A stretch of DNA of 64,000 nt from contig CM042011.1 in assembly GCA_023525715.1 (NCBI GenBank), positions 62,172,354-62,236,353 on the forward strand. Reading direction: 5' to 3'. This document shows, in pieces, positions 11,234-22,042 of the stretch. Within the stretch, counting starts at the first letter, position 1; every line of letters starts with the position of its first letter. The DNA comes from Cichorium intybus. Lineage: Eukaryota > Streptophyta > Magnoliopsida > Asterales > Asteraceae. Below the pieces are notes generated by a model that was given only the letters and a program-made list of their open reading frames with translations, was not told the origin of the DNA and made no database searches. The position numbers and the translations under genes are program-made.

Positions 11234-12162
11234 CTTCAGAAAACAATTCTCAGAAATCCCATTTCAGAAATCGATCTTCAAATCCATATTTAGAAAATCC
11301 AAAATCGATCTTCAAATCCATCCCGTTTTCAGATAAACTTTGAATGATGGAGACCAAGGGTTTGGTTTTGTCTGAATTACCCGCAATCGTCAACGATAAG
11401 CAGTACCCTCCTTTAACCGATTTCACATTGACTTATTTTGATCAACAGGAATAAATCAAGAAAATGTCACAAAACCTTGATCCTACATGTACCATGGAGT
11501 TAAGCTACTCTTGGAACGAGCAAGCTCTTGTTGGAAATCTTCTCATGGCATTACAGTGGTCAAAGGGGTTAAGGATTCCAAGGAGGCGTCGTTGATTCAA
11601 GGTTTCGATTGAAATGATGTAGTAGTCTTTAGGGTTTTGGATGTCAGTCATCTTTTCGGGGGAAATCGATAATTTAGGTGAAGAAGACAAGAGAGAAAGT
11701 GGGTTATGACTTAAGAGGGGTGGGTGAGGATACCGGTGGGAACGTGCGGGTGGGGGTATTTTTAAAATTTTTTTAATTGTAAAACAATTAAATTTAAGTT
11801 ATAAAATAAAAAAAGAAATTAAATGACAAAATAGTCTTTTCAAATCTGTCAGATACTAAAACCATAGGAAATTTTTTATTTTGAACATTCCATACAAATT
11901 GGAAACTTTTTAGACTCTATCTACGGTTTTTGACAGATCATACGGACAAATTTTGTAGTTTTGTCTAAAAATAATTAGACTTGGAAGAGATTTAATACGA
12001 TATTTTTGTTAAAAATAAGCTCTCAAGGGCCTGACGGTAATATTATCATAATTGGAGGTTTTTATATGATTTATGTCAAAATCGAAAATAATAAATACAA
12101 CTGTCTCTTGACGCGTTTCTTGATCCTTCAACTTCCTTCCGTCAATCTAGATCTACAATCAG

Positions 12163-12316
12163 GTATACACTCTCAAAATCTATTTTCCCTCGATTTTTTT
12201 TTTTTAATTTTTACAATACCCATTTCGTGTTTTTTAAATTTGTGTTATACCCATTTGCTGTTCTTGTTACTATACTTCCGATTTCATGTCAATTAAATTT
12301 GCTTCTATGTTTACAG
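12163..12316 (+). other. 5' UTR intron of the CDI-like gene
   Basis: A donor AG|GTATAC at 12163 and an acceptor TTTACAG ending at 12316, preceded by a T-rich tract, frame a 154-bp intron. It ends 19 bases before the ATG. This is inferred from splice signals and spacing only. Confidence 0.55.
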
Positions 12317-12335
12317 GACTGATATTTGGATTGCA

Positions 12336-13118
12336 ATGTCGGTGGAATCTGTTAAAACCATCGACGGTAATGGTGATTCTGTTTTGAGCAATGGCTATTC
12401 TAAGAAACCGTGTAGGATCTATGTAGGTTACGATCCGAAAGAAGATGTGGCTTATGAGGTTTGTCGGTACTCGATCCTCAAACGATCTTCGATTCCCGTT
12501 GAGATCATCCCCATCAAGCAGTCAGAATTGCGAGAGAAAAAACATTTCTGGCGTGAACGTGGGAAGCTCGAAAGCACCGAGTTCTCGTTTACACGATTCT
12601 TGACGCCATTTTTGGCTGGATATGAAGGTTGGGCAATGTTCGTGGACTGTGATTTCCTCTACCTCGGCGACATCAAGGAATTGTTTGATCTGGTGGATGA
12701 AAAGTTCGCTGTGATGTGCGTACAACACGATTATACCCCAAAAGAAACCACGAAAATGGACGGTGCAGTGCAGACTCTTTACCCACGAAAAAACTGGTCT
12801 TCAATGGTGTTGTATAATTGCGGTCACCCGAAAAACAAGGTTTTGACGCCGGAAGTTGTCAACAAAGAATCAGGTGCGTTTTTACATAGGTTTCAGTGGT
12901 TGGAGGATCACGAAATCGGGTCTGTTCCTTTTGTTTGGAATTTTCTTGTGGGTCATAACCGGGTCGTGAAGGATGACCCGAATACATACCCAAAAGCAAT
13001 ACATTACACGTTAGGAGGGCCATGGTTTGAGGCCTGGAAAGATTGCGAGTTTGGGGATTTGTGGTTGAGTGAACTGGAGGAGTGTGAGAAGGACAAAAAA
13101 GATGAGAAAGTGGAGTAA
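12336..13118 (+). CDS. CDI: Nucleotide-diphospho-sugar transferase-like protein (CDI type)
   Basis: A single open frame of 260 codons with no intron. The protein resembles the plant CDI group, putative nucleotide-diphospho-sugar transferases. The Arabidopsis member is, as I recall, needed for pollen germination and tube growth. Residues 26-60 form the first beta-alpha units (CRIYVGYDPKEDVAYEVCRY). A DxD-like metal and sugar-nucleotide site lies at 104-106 within MFVDCDFLYLGD. Conserved blocks FSFTRFLTPFLAGYEGWAMF, NWSSMVLYNCGHP and YTLGGPWFEAW follow, and the C-terminus is Lys/Glu-rich. No signal peptide or membrane segment is visible, so a cytosolic protein is likely. The start is the first ATG after the inferred 5' UTR intron. 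A polyadenylation-like AATAA cluster occurs near 13262. The gene is tail-to-tail with the cyclin. The substrate is unknown. Confidence 0.87.
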   Translation: MSVESVKTIDGNGDSVLSNGYSKKPCRIYVGYDPKEDVAYEVCRYSILKRSSIPVEIIPIKQSELREKKHFWRERGKLESTEFSFTRFLTPFLAGYEGWAMFVDCDFLYLGDIKELFDLVDEKFAVMCVQHDYTPKETTKMDGAVQTLYPRKNWSSMVLYNCGHPKNKVLTPEVVNKESGAFLHRFQWLEDHEIGSVPFVWNFLVGHNRVVKDDPNTYPKAIHYTLGGPWFEAWKDCEFGDLWLSELEECEKDKKDEKVE

Positions 13119-13736
13119 GGTTTAATCATTTGTCTATTATTTATTTCTTGATATAGCTCATCAAGTGTTCGATGAAATGCTAGTATTTCTTTTTCTTATT
13201 TGTTATCTATTATTCATTATATGTATGATTACGTTGTAATAGCAAGTTCGTTTATTAGTTTATTCAATAATATAATAACTTTGTTTATCTTAAACTAGAT
13301 TCACTCGATTTCAATTATTTTTAGTTTCTTGTTCGATTTTACATGTCTTGCTGGTACACAACTAGAACAAAATAAAATGAAATATATTCAATTTGCTTCA
13401 TCAAACTTATCAAGAATAGATAAAAAAAAAAAATGTAATGGACACATGAACATGGGATAAGAAGCCATTAAAGCCTTCTTGAGTTAAACTTATATCAGCT
13501 TTTTACAACTTTTCCCTTTCTTGCCAAACTTAAAAAATCGAATTTTAAAGGCTATAAATGACTACACAGCCTCACATCCCACAACTATAACCATTACAAA
13601 AAGGTTTTAAAGACCCAAAACCTCATTTCCCAACTCTAATTTCAAAAAATTATTAACAACTCTCAAACAACAAAACACAGGCCGAAACATATACGGTAAA
13701 TAACCATAAACTATAGTGAAAATACCTTCTTGTCTG

Positions 13737-16454
13737 TTAAAATAGTGTTTCGGGTACTTCAGGAGAAGGCAAACTTGCAACACATTTGAACTGTAACCAC
13801 AAAAAAATATAAAAAATAAAAATCACAACTTTCAAGATTGTTAGTTTTATAAACAAGTTAAAAAAGGCAAAAGGGTATGTTATTAGCTACCTTATCTTGC
13901 TTGTATTTTGATCTTATAGCATTTAAAGGGGAATTATTGTCACTTGATTTTAAACCATGTAGTGCAAGAACTGTGTTCTTTAGATTTGATGGCTTGTAAC
14001 CTGTGTAGTGTTCTAATGTATCATTCTGCCATAAAAATTATAAAAAGAAAATTGTTAAATTCCATTTATGCCCTTTATAAAGTTAAAAAAAAAGACACAT
14101 GAACAGAGCCAAACCCAAGGGGGGCGCGATTGATCTAACATCCATATGGCAAGAAATACAACCGAAGCAGCAACATTTGAAGGAACAAATGCCAAGAAGT
14201 TATAGTCAATCAAAGTCAACTCTGCTAGATAATTTGCCAAAAACTCCAATTCGAAGCTCGGGTTCTAAAAAAATTAGAACACAAAATGGATCAGTCAAAA
14301 TACGGGAAAATTAAAAAAAAAATTATATTTTGGGCATTTTTGGGGTTAATTTGGAAAATTGTTGGTGAAACTTGATATAACAAAAATGCCTGTAAAACTG
14401 ATATAATAGATGAAATTGTAATTTGGAAATATATCTGAAATTTCTATGGTTTGATTGGAAAAAATTAAATTGTAGTGGTTAAAGCAAAACTCCCCAAAAT
14501 ATAATCGTTTTTTATTCGTAATTTGTCCTCAAAATAACAAAAAAATAATTAATACCACAAAGATTACCTGAATAGAAGCTTGTGCTGCTTTTACAAATCT
14601 CCTGTGAACAATAAAGATTCATAAAGGTACAATCTTTATAACAAATATAAAACATAACAAAGACGATTTTCTATACCGGAGAAAAGTTTTAGTTGTGGGT
14701 GCTGAAAATTGAAAATTTAATTCGTTCAAAACTTGACCTTCCATTTTCACAACCTGCATAACTTATAAAATCATCTTGTACTCTATTTTTTAAAGATGTT
14801 ACACATAATGTATCAAGTAACGAAATCAAAATCAAACCTCTGATTTTTTGTAAGTATTGTCTGTGATGAAACAAAATTCCTCAACACTCGGTGCACACAT
14901 TTCTTCATATTTCCTTAAAACAACAAAGAAGGCAACTATATCAACATGATAAAGTATATAAATAAACAAAAATATAATGATTTTTCTGTAAGTGAATATA
15001 ATTTTTTGAATAAAAAGTGTGAGAGCTTACGAGGAAATTAGCATACAAGTGATGCCTAGAAGTTGTAGTTTTTGTCTTTCAATATAATGTTGAGAAAGAA
15101 ACGAGTCAATGAGATAAACCGTGAGATACAACGTGTCTGCCACCAACTTATATTCCTCACTTACCTACAAAAATTCATAAAACCATTTTCGTAATATGAA
15201 AAAATTCACAAGGGCATTTTCGTAAAATGTGTTGAACTAAGATAAACGAAATGAAACTAACCTCTACAAGCCAATCAACCAAGACTCCCCGCATACTTTG
15301 AGTTACATCTCGTTGTACTTTCTCCATGAAATCAGAATTTGGTCGGCGTATAAGCTGTAAAAAATAAAAAATAAAAATAAAAACAAAAACTAATGAGTTT
15401 TTAAGTTTTGGGTAGGTGTAATGCCACATGTCAAACCTCTAATGCGCGTAAATTGTTATATATTTCATGTGCATACATGCTGCACATTTGAGGGTTTTTT
15501 TCATCAGAATCTATATCGGTAAAGTCAACCATGGTCTTCTCATGGACATTATTTCTCCCTGCATCATAATTCATATATGTCAAAAAACAAATTGCAATAT
15601 GTAACCCCTAATAGCAACGTACTTACATTTCTTTACACAAATAGCAACATACTTACAATTTCTTTACCTATAAAAAAGCAATATGTAACAATGAAGTACA
15701 TTACCCATATTGGTAAAGAAATGTAAGTACGTTGTTATTATAGGTAAAGATATAATACACATTGCCCATATTGGTAGAGAGAGTAAAGTACGTTGCTATT
15801 GCCCACAAAAAAAAAATTGATGCTTTAGAGTTCTTGATAGAATCTTGAAAATGTGTTGAGTTTTAGATTACAACAAACCTTTCTTTGAAAAACTTTGCAA
15901 CTGTGAACCGACTCTTTTGCCAATTCGATCCATGCTTTCTCTTTCAGCAGTATGTGTACCTTTCTGGTGAGTTACGTTTTTGTGATAGTCAACTATGCGG
16001 TCAACACTAGTAGATTGAGTTTTTTGAGTAGAAACTTGTTGAAGTTTGATGGGGTTTTTCTTAGCCAGCTTACTAGTCTTTTTCTAATAACAATTGACCA
16101 AAAAAGTAGAAAAAAAAGGTACATGAGTTCTGGAAATATTAAAGTAATACGAGGGTATAAATGTAATTGTTTACAAACCGGAATCTTGGTTGGAATTATG
16201 CAGGTTTTGAAAGAATTATCACAACAAATGTTTGTGACATCTTTAAGAACTGCTCTCCTCTTGCTTTGAGTACCAACTATTGCAGTATTGTTGTTGTTGT
16301 TCTCATCTAGCACAGACCTTTTAGGGTTTTTACGCAAAAGACGATTTTGCCCCTGCTCATTTGGTACTTCTGGACCCACAGATGGCTTGCAAGCAGCAGC
16401 ACGAGCTCGTGTTACCCGAAAAGTGGGATCTCCAACATTGGTTCCTTTTTTCAT
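13737..16454 (-). CDS. CYCA2: A2-type cyclin, 11 exons, 451 residues
   Basis: Exons on the minus strand: 16454-16179, 16083-15879, 15558-15437, 15354-15262, 15164-15031, 14913-14838, 14753-14677, 14601-14568, 14264-14115, 14025-13891, 13790-13737. All junctions are GT..AG, and the joined frame is 1356 bases with no stop before the TAA. A-type cyclins bind cyclin-dependent kinases and drive S and G2/M progression in the nucleus. The N-terminus has basic FRVTRARAA and a canonical destruction box RAVLKDVTN at 67-75, for APC/C-dependent turnover. The cyclin box begins near 200 with RRPNSDFMEK and the A-cyclin signature MRGVLVDWLVEV (222-233). The C-terminal cyclin fold holds LEFLANYLAELTLIDYNF and ends VPETLF. 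The start ATG begins MKKGTNVGDP, as in other A2 cyclins. An in-frame upstream ATG exists at 16595 but adds an atypical hydrophobic stretch. Intron 2 holds a fold-back repeat. The copy looks functional. Confidence 0.94.
15610..15803. repeat. Fold-back repeat in cyclin intron 2
   Basis: Two forward copies of a unit like ATAGCAACGTACTTACAT (15612 and 15642) are followed by two reverse-complement copies (GTAAAGAAATGTAAGTACGT near 15712 and GTAAAGTACGTTGCTAT near 15784). The RNA could form a hairpin. A related unit, ATAGCAATATACTTACAT, occurs inside the CACTA element near 49360, so this is a dispersed repeat and not a cyclin feature. Confidence 0.7.
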
Positions 16455-17651
16455 TTGTATGATTTTTGGAGAATACCAAATCAAGTTTTTAATTTGAAAT
16501 GGCCTCCCTTTATCTGTAGCAATATGGAAAACTATCAAGATGTTGGAAAAACACAAGAGTGAAATAACTTTATAGAACATGTTTATTTGGGCCAATTTAG
16601 TTCAAATTTTGAATCTGGTTATCAAAGTTTCCAATTTTGAGCACCCTTGAGTGTTGAGTATTTTAGATGATAGACAATGTTTAAATTCATGGAAAAAGAC
16701 GAGTCTATGAAAGGGATTTTCTAATTTCATAAATGAAAAACCCAAAGCAAGACCTTTTCAAGATTCAGGAAGCAAATTTGTGAAACCCTAATAGCGATAT
16801 GAATAGAAAGAAAGAAGCGAGAACTTATAAGAATTTATGCTTACAGTAATTCAAATCTCAAAGCTACATTATACTCGAAAACAAAAGTGATGTTATTAAG
16901 TTCTATAGGGTTTTGGAAATCTTGAATCGCAATGCCCTCTAAAATATCTTTTACACCAATTTGCCTTTCATCAGTGGCTAAATCTACGAAACTGAGAAAG
17001 TAAAGAAGAAAACCAAGAATACTGTATCGTTTATTGCATTAACATTCAAGATTTGGCAATGTACACCTGATTAGATGTTCACAACAGCAAATCAAGGAAA
17101 CGTGGGCATAAATTATCTCATTCTCATCAAACCCATATTCATTATTTCAAAATTAAAGCAGATGTATAAACCCTAGTTGATCTGAAAACAGGAAACCATA
17201 AAATCGGACGTGAAAAGACAATGCCAATGAACGAAATTATGATGTTGAGAGAGAGGATGACTAACATAGGAGATTAAATCGTGTTACGGAGCTAGTGAAT
17301 GAGCTCAATAGGATTGGTAGCTTAAAAACATGAAGAATTTTAGAAAGGGGGACAGCTGGAGATTGGAATAATCAGAGAGCGGGACGAACGTAGAGTTCAA
17401 ACTCGAACATTTTGAGAGAGAAAAAGGTGATGAATTTTTAAAGTATTTAACGATTAAACTAATGGTAGTACGGTAAATTAAATACTAAATAATTTGAATC
17501 TTACCAAGATGCCCTTTGACTGATTTGACTAAACCTTTTTTCTCAAATTTACCTTGCAAAATGAGTGAGAGTTTTTCAATGGTAATGGTAAAAAAAAAAG
17601 TATTAGTAAAAAACTCTTTCATCATTAACTTATGATGTTCCATCAATTTGT

Positions 17652-17654
<3 letters not shown>
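16455..17654. other. Upstream region of the cyclin gene
   Basis: No further coding exon is supported. The stretch should contain the cyclin 5' UTR and promoter (minus strand). It is AT-rich and I could not place a convincing TATA box or initiation site. Confidence 0.4.

Positions 17655-17722
<68 letters not shown>
17655..17722. repeat. (TA)n microsatellite, left part
   Basis: A continuous TA run ends exactly at the Helitron 3' terminus (CTAG at 17723). It resumes on the far side of that element at 18216. Confidence 0.9.
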
Positions 17723-17723
<1 letters not shown>

Positions 17724-18212
17724 TAGTTGTAAGACCCGTGTATTAAACGGGGTGATACAAAAAAATTATTAATTAAGAATATCTAAACATTAATAATTTT
17801 ACATAAAAAAAATTGTTTGTGTATCGTGACATCCTGCTTTTTATTTTTACTATTACGACTTTGTATTTTGATAAATATAATTGATTATGAGAATGTCACC
17901 GGTACTAACATCAAATTCACTATTATGATTGGAATCGTTCTTCAAAATATTATGACGTCAATGGTCTCTATATTTGTCTCTCAAATCAATCTACACATTA
18001 AAAAAATATGATATTAAAAAACAATTAATTTTGAAATTGAATGATAACAATTAATTCTGAAATTGAATGATAATTAAACCGATCATTAAGGAGTTAGAAA
18101 CGTTTCAAACCAATTAGTTTTTTTCAAGAAATCTAAAATTATGAGAAAATGACATGTGGCAAATTCAATGAGGAGATGACATGTGGCTTTGAGTTATTTA
18201 TTTATTAGGATA

Positions 18213-18215
<3 letters not shown>
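17723..18215 (-). mobile_element. Short non-autonomous Helitron in a TA tract
   Basis: Read on the minus strand the element starts A|TCTTATCCTAATAA at 18215 and ends with hairpin CCCGTTTAATACACGGG (17751-17735), then TCTTACAACTAG and a host T. TC start, 3' hairpin about 10 bases from the end, CTRR terminus and insertion between A and T are the standard Helitron signals. Both flanks are the same (TA)n tract. There is no coding capacity. Its 5' end resembles that of the larger Helitron at 26835-28648. Confidence 0.75.

Positions 18216-18282
<67 letters not shown>
18216..18282. repeat. (TA)n microsatellite, right part
   Basis: This continues the TA run that is split by the Helitron. Further irregular TA continues to about 18296. 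Confidence 0.9.
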
Positions 18283-18296
<14 letters not shown>

Positions 18297-18569
18297 TAAT
18301 TATGATATTTTTTAATTATTTTCTTTTTTTGTAATTTTATAACTATTATTAATTGTTTTTATTTAATATAAATACTTATTTTAGTACTTATAATTTAAAT
18401 TTTATTCTAACTTTTTGACGTTTAGTTCGAATACATTTTCTAATGTGTTTTTTTAACGTTTTGTTCGTTGGTATCATTTAGCGTTGTAATTTAGTAATTT
18501 TTTTCTAATTTTTGACGTTTTGTTTGAACACATTGTAATTTAGTATTTCTAATTTAGGTTTCTTTTATG

Positions 18570-18570
<1 letters not shown>

Positions 18571-18656
<86 letters not shown>
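18571..18656. repeat. (TA)n microsatellite
   Basis: A TA run of about 85 bases directly follows the left inverted arm of the MULE-like element. Confidence 0.9.
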
Positions 18657-18658
<2 letters not shown>

Positions 18659-18660
<2 letters not shown>

Positions 18661-19261
18661 GAAGTACACTTTGTTTTACAAGCTTCTCCAGTTAATCGGT
18701 TTAGGCTTATTCGATTTGGTTAATCGGTATCAGTCAAAATTTATTTGCGTGTTTTTTGAGAATTGTGGTTGTCAAGTGCACACTTGTTATGGGTTAGTAT
18801 GCGCACTTATTATTATTGTGAAGACGAACTCCATGAGAGACAAAAAACAGTCCAAACATGGTAAGTGTGCTCTTTATAATAGGGTAAATGAGTTTTTTGC
18901 ACCGTCAAAAACTACAGTTTGTGAACCCGCTGTTCACAAGTCCACTCACTGACGTCCCTCTTTGAAGGATAAACGGTTCAATAAAACTATCGTTGATCCA
19001 CCTCCACAACAACCCCTTAGGCGAAGTTGTTCAAACGTGTCTACTTCAATTTATTCAAGGGGTTTGGGTTATAAAGAACCAGCAATGCATAGTTCCTACG
19101 TCGAGAATAAATCAAATTGTTCAATGCCCTTCATAAATGAATTGTTAAAGTTATTTCATGCTTACGTCAGTCAAATACAAGATGTGAAACATGATGGAAA
19201 TTGTGGAAATTGTGGTTTCCACCGATATAAAACGTCAAAAATTAGAAAATTAGAAAATTAA
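18659..19261 (+). pseudogene. MULE transposase C-terminus with SWIM and OTU remnants
   Basis: One reading frame runs through with a single TGA at 18950. Residues 36-48 read CGCQVHTCYGLVC, like the SWIM zinc finger (CxC then GLxC) found near the C-terminus of MULE/FAR1 transposases; the last His of the finger appears lost. Downstream, after RRSCSNVS, the stretch IQDVKHDGNCGNCGF looks like the start of an OTU cysteine protease domain (DGNCGF) with a 9-base internal duplication (GGAAATTGT twice). The rest of the OTU domain is missing. It is non-functional. Confidence 0.6.
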
Positions 19262-19630
19262 TGCATCAAAAATTATAAAAATTAGAAAATATATTCAAAC
19301 AAAACGTCAAAAATTAGAAACAAACAAAACATATAAACGATATGAACGAACAAATCATATAAAAATGTTTTTAAACAAAACGTCAAAAATTAGAAAATGC
19401 AAACTCATAAGTCTAATCAACATTATTTAATAACTTTCCACCGATATAAACGAACAAAACATATAACAATGTATTCAAACAAAACATCAAAAATTAGAAC
19501 AAAAAAATACTAAATTACAACGTTAAATGATACCAACGGACAAAACGTTAAAGAAAACACATTAGAAAACGTATTCGAACTAAACGTCAAAAAGTTAGAA
19601 TAAAATTTAAATTATAAATACCAAAATAAG

Positions 19631-19634
<4 letters not shown>

Positions 19635-19676
<42 letters not shown>
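19635..19676. repeat. (TA)n microsatellite
   Basis: A TA run at the right end of the inverted-repeat element. Confidence 0.9.
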
Positions 19677-19680
<4 letters not shown>

Positions 19681-20826
19681 GAAACCCAAATTGATGGGAC
19701 ATTATAAGTTTAATGATGAGGGGTTTTTTTTTAAGATGACCCAAAAAAAAAACTCATGACCTGATATGTGTGAGTGAAGGTCTACTCATACAACACATAC
19801 TGATACATATAAAGGAGGTTTATTTAAGATCACCTTCTCAATATATGTATAATGTCTTGTTTGTTTTTTAAATAGATAAAACCTCTACAGATCACATCCG
19901 CAGAAAATTAGGTGGACCAAACGTTTGTAGTATGCAAGATTTTTTTGTTTTTTTGTTTTTGAAGTCTACATTTTGATAAAATAAATTAAAATTTAAATAA
20001 ACTAGTTTTTTAAAACTTTAAATACTTTTAAATAATTATAATCTTATAACATTGAAATTTAAATAAACTAATTTAATCTACACAACCATATTTCTGTCAA
20101 GTCATGATACCATTAGAAAACAGACAATCTGATTACTTAATATACTTGTATTAAACAAAATAACCTTAAGACTAAGGGGTATGGGGACGGGAGAGAACGA
20201 GAAGAAAGGGGGAAAATAAATAAAATCAGTCAATGGGATGAGATGAGATATTTTCCCGATACGTGCTCCCGGGGACGTGTGAGAACAAGGATGTGATGGA
20301 ATGGAAGGGGGCGGTGTTCTTCCGAGTTCCGAAGGTGCCACATAGGCAGGACGCCGGTTGCGTCCATCCACACCCCACAACCTAATATGCAAGTCAAAAT
20401 TGCCACCATTAATCCATGTTTTAAGATAAATGAATTAAGATAATGAGAAATAGTCGTTTTTCTTATCAAATGACTAATTTTTAAATAATTATCGTATAAT
20501 AATAACTAGTTTAATAATACTAAGTGATGTAAAATTGCTATATTATAAGTTTCAATAATTTGTTAAAAAAATAACATTCGAAAAAAAAATTTTAACCAAA
20601 AAAAGGGTAATTTGAAAAAGTTATTATGATTTATTTGAGGATGTTTGTAATAAAATAATTCTGTATTATGGGTTAATTTTTTTGTCAAATTGAAAAAACA
20701 AAAACGATTTAGGAAATATGTAAAAAGTATGACAAATTTAACTTTTTTTAGGCTTGAAGATATATCTAGACTTGAAAAGTGGTTATCCTGTGTCTTCTGC
20801 AAGAAAATGGTTTGTAGACCTTTTTA
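19677..20826. other. AT-rich intergenic DNA
   Basis: No gene is supported. A GC-richer block at about 20170-20382 is listed separately as a possible MITE. Overlapping short ORFs across it lack recognisable domains. Confidence 0.4.
20170..20382. mobile_element. Possible MITE (Harbinger-like)
   Basis: The block starts near CTAAGGGGTATGGGGACGG and ends near CCATCCACACCCCACAACC, imperfect inverted ends rich in GGGGT. It is flanked by TTA on the left and TAA on the right. Base composition differs from the AT-rich surroundings. The end match is weak, so this is only a candidate. Confidence 0.35.
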
Positions 20827-20868
20827 GGTAACATCTGCATTTTGGGCCTATAAGTTTTGGCAATTTCA

Positions 20869-20913
<45 letters not shown>
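20869..20913. repeat. (AAT)n microsatellite
   Basis: About 15 AAT units near the start of the 5' LTR. The other LTR has an A-run and mixed AATAAT at this place. Confidence 0.85.
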
Positions 20914-22042
20914 TAAAAATAATAAAAATGGAGGAAAATAATCAATTAAAAGTTTGTTCATTAAAATAGAGATTTAGAATATCCAATATATTTAATATGC
21001 CCATTTAGAGACTTAGATGTACCATTTTTAACCTAAGGGTTAAAAGTGTCATTTTGGCCAAACTTGTGATGAAGGGTTGACTAGCCAAGGACATAAATGT
21101 TAAGAGGAATTTAAGTTGGGACAAAAGTCTAAAGTTTGAAACTTACATTAAAAGATTAGTCAAATGGTGTTAGATGTTGGAAGGATAAAACTTTAGGGGC
21201 CATTTTGCAATTTCATGAAACCCTAAATGTATAAGATGTGGAAATTTCCCCATTTCTTGGTGTTTGACGAATTTGAGAGTAGAGAGGGAGACCTCTTGAC
21301 AAATTTCTAGTCATTTGAGGAGATTAGAGCTAGATAGCAAGTTCTAACCATGCGATTGAAGATCCTTGGTCAAAAAAGGTACAATCCTCTATTTTTTTAG
21401 CTTGAAAAGCTAGCTTGAGTTGGGAGTTTGGGTTCAAATCCGAATTTCTATTTTTATATGAGGTTTTCCTATAATTCTAATGGTTTGTTTGATGTTCTTA
21501 AGCTTGATGTGGTCTCAATCCAACCCATAGATGATGAAGATCCATCTCTATTGTTGGAATCGGGTGATATAAAGCCTATACTCAAGAACAAGTGGTACTC
21601 TAGCTTTGATAAGTTGTACACTGTGTTCTTGATGCATGTATAATGGTTAGTTTGACATTAGAAAAGGAATAAAGTGTTGGTTTTATGTCTATATACCATT
21701 ATTTGGTCATTATCCAACCAATAGATAATCTAGAATCACCTTTAATGAAGAAATAGATGTTACAAACCCTAGAACTTGGATTTTATGAGATTTTATTCAT
21801 GTCAATGATAAATTGATCATTTGATGTGTTTTGGATGATGGATTCATTTCTAAATGTTTCCCTAATGATTCCGATGAACTTGTTCTAGGAAGGCCTTGAG
21901 AAATCACTTGAACCATGATAGGAATTAAACATTCCATGAGTGTTCCGCCATTAGATCAATGATTGGAATTGGGGATTCCATGATATAATCTCATTGGAAT
22001 GGAAATAAGGAATGAGCATAACTCCCTTATGGATGACCTGAT

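Larger units (their letters stand above)
10431..11967. mobile_element. Pack-MULE-like element with long inverted ends
   Basis: The ends are long imperfect inverted repeats of about 130 bp. The left end starts TAGACAAAATTGTAAATTTG and includes AAAAAGTTTCCAATTTG; the right end, read on the other strand, starts TAGACAAAACTACAAAATTT and includes the same AAAAAGTTTCCAATTTG. The flanking 9-mers AAAAGAATC and AAAATAATT match at 7 of 9 positions, as expected for an aged Mutator-type duplication. The interior carries a (TC)n tract and a fragment related to an inositol phosphate kinase, with no transposase. It ends about 200 bp before the 5' UTR intron of the CDI-like gene. Confidence 0.7.
18364..19642. 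mobile_element. MULE-like element with long inverted repeats
   Basis: An arm at about 18364-18545 recurs inverted at about 19450-19642. Both include TTTAAATTTTATTCTAAC, TTTTTGACGTTTAGTTCGAA and TTGGTATCATTTA. The arms end in TA-rich DNA, so the exact termini and a 9-bp duplication could not be fixed. The interior codes for the C-terminal part of a Mutator-type transposase with an OTU-like segment. Several 90-bp-scale direct repeats with AACGTCAAAAATTAGAA lie between 19225 and 19500. Confidence 0.65.

Noticed and set aside
16455..16595. Upstream in-frame start for the cyclin at 16595
   Set aside because: It adds a hydrophobic, atypical stretch; A2 cyclins usually begin with a short MKK-type N-terminus, which is at 16454.
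21428..21643. Small ORF repeated at 30256-30441
   Set aside because: It lies in both LTRs of the same element and has no recognised domain; it is shared LTR sequence.
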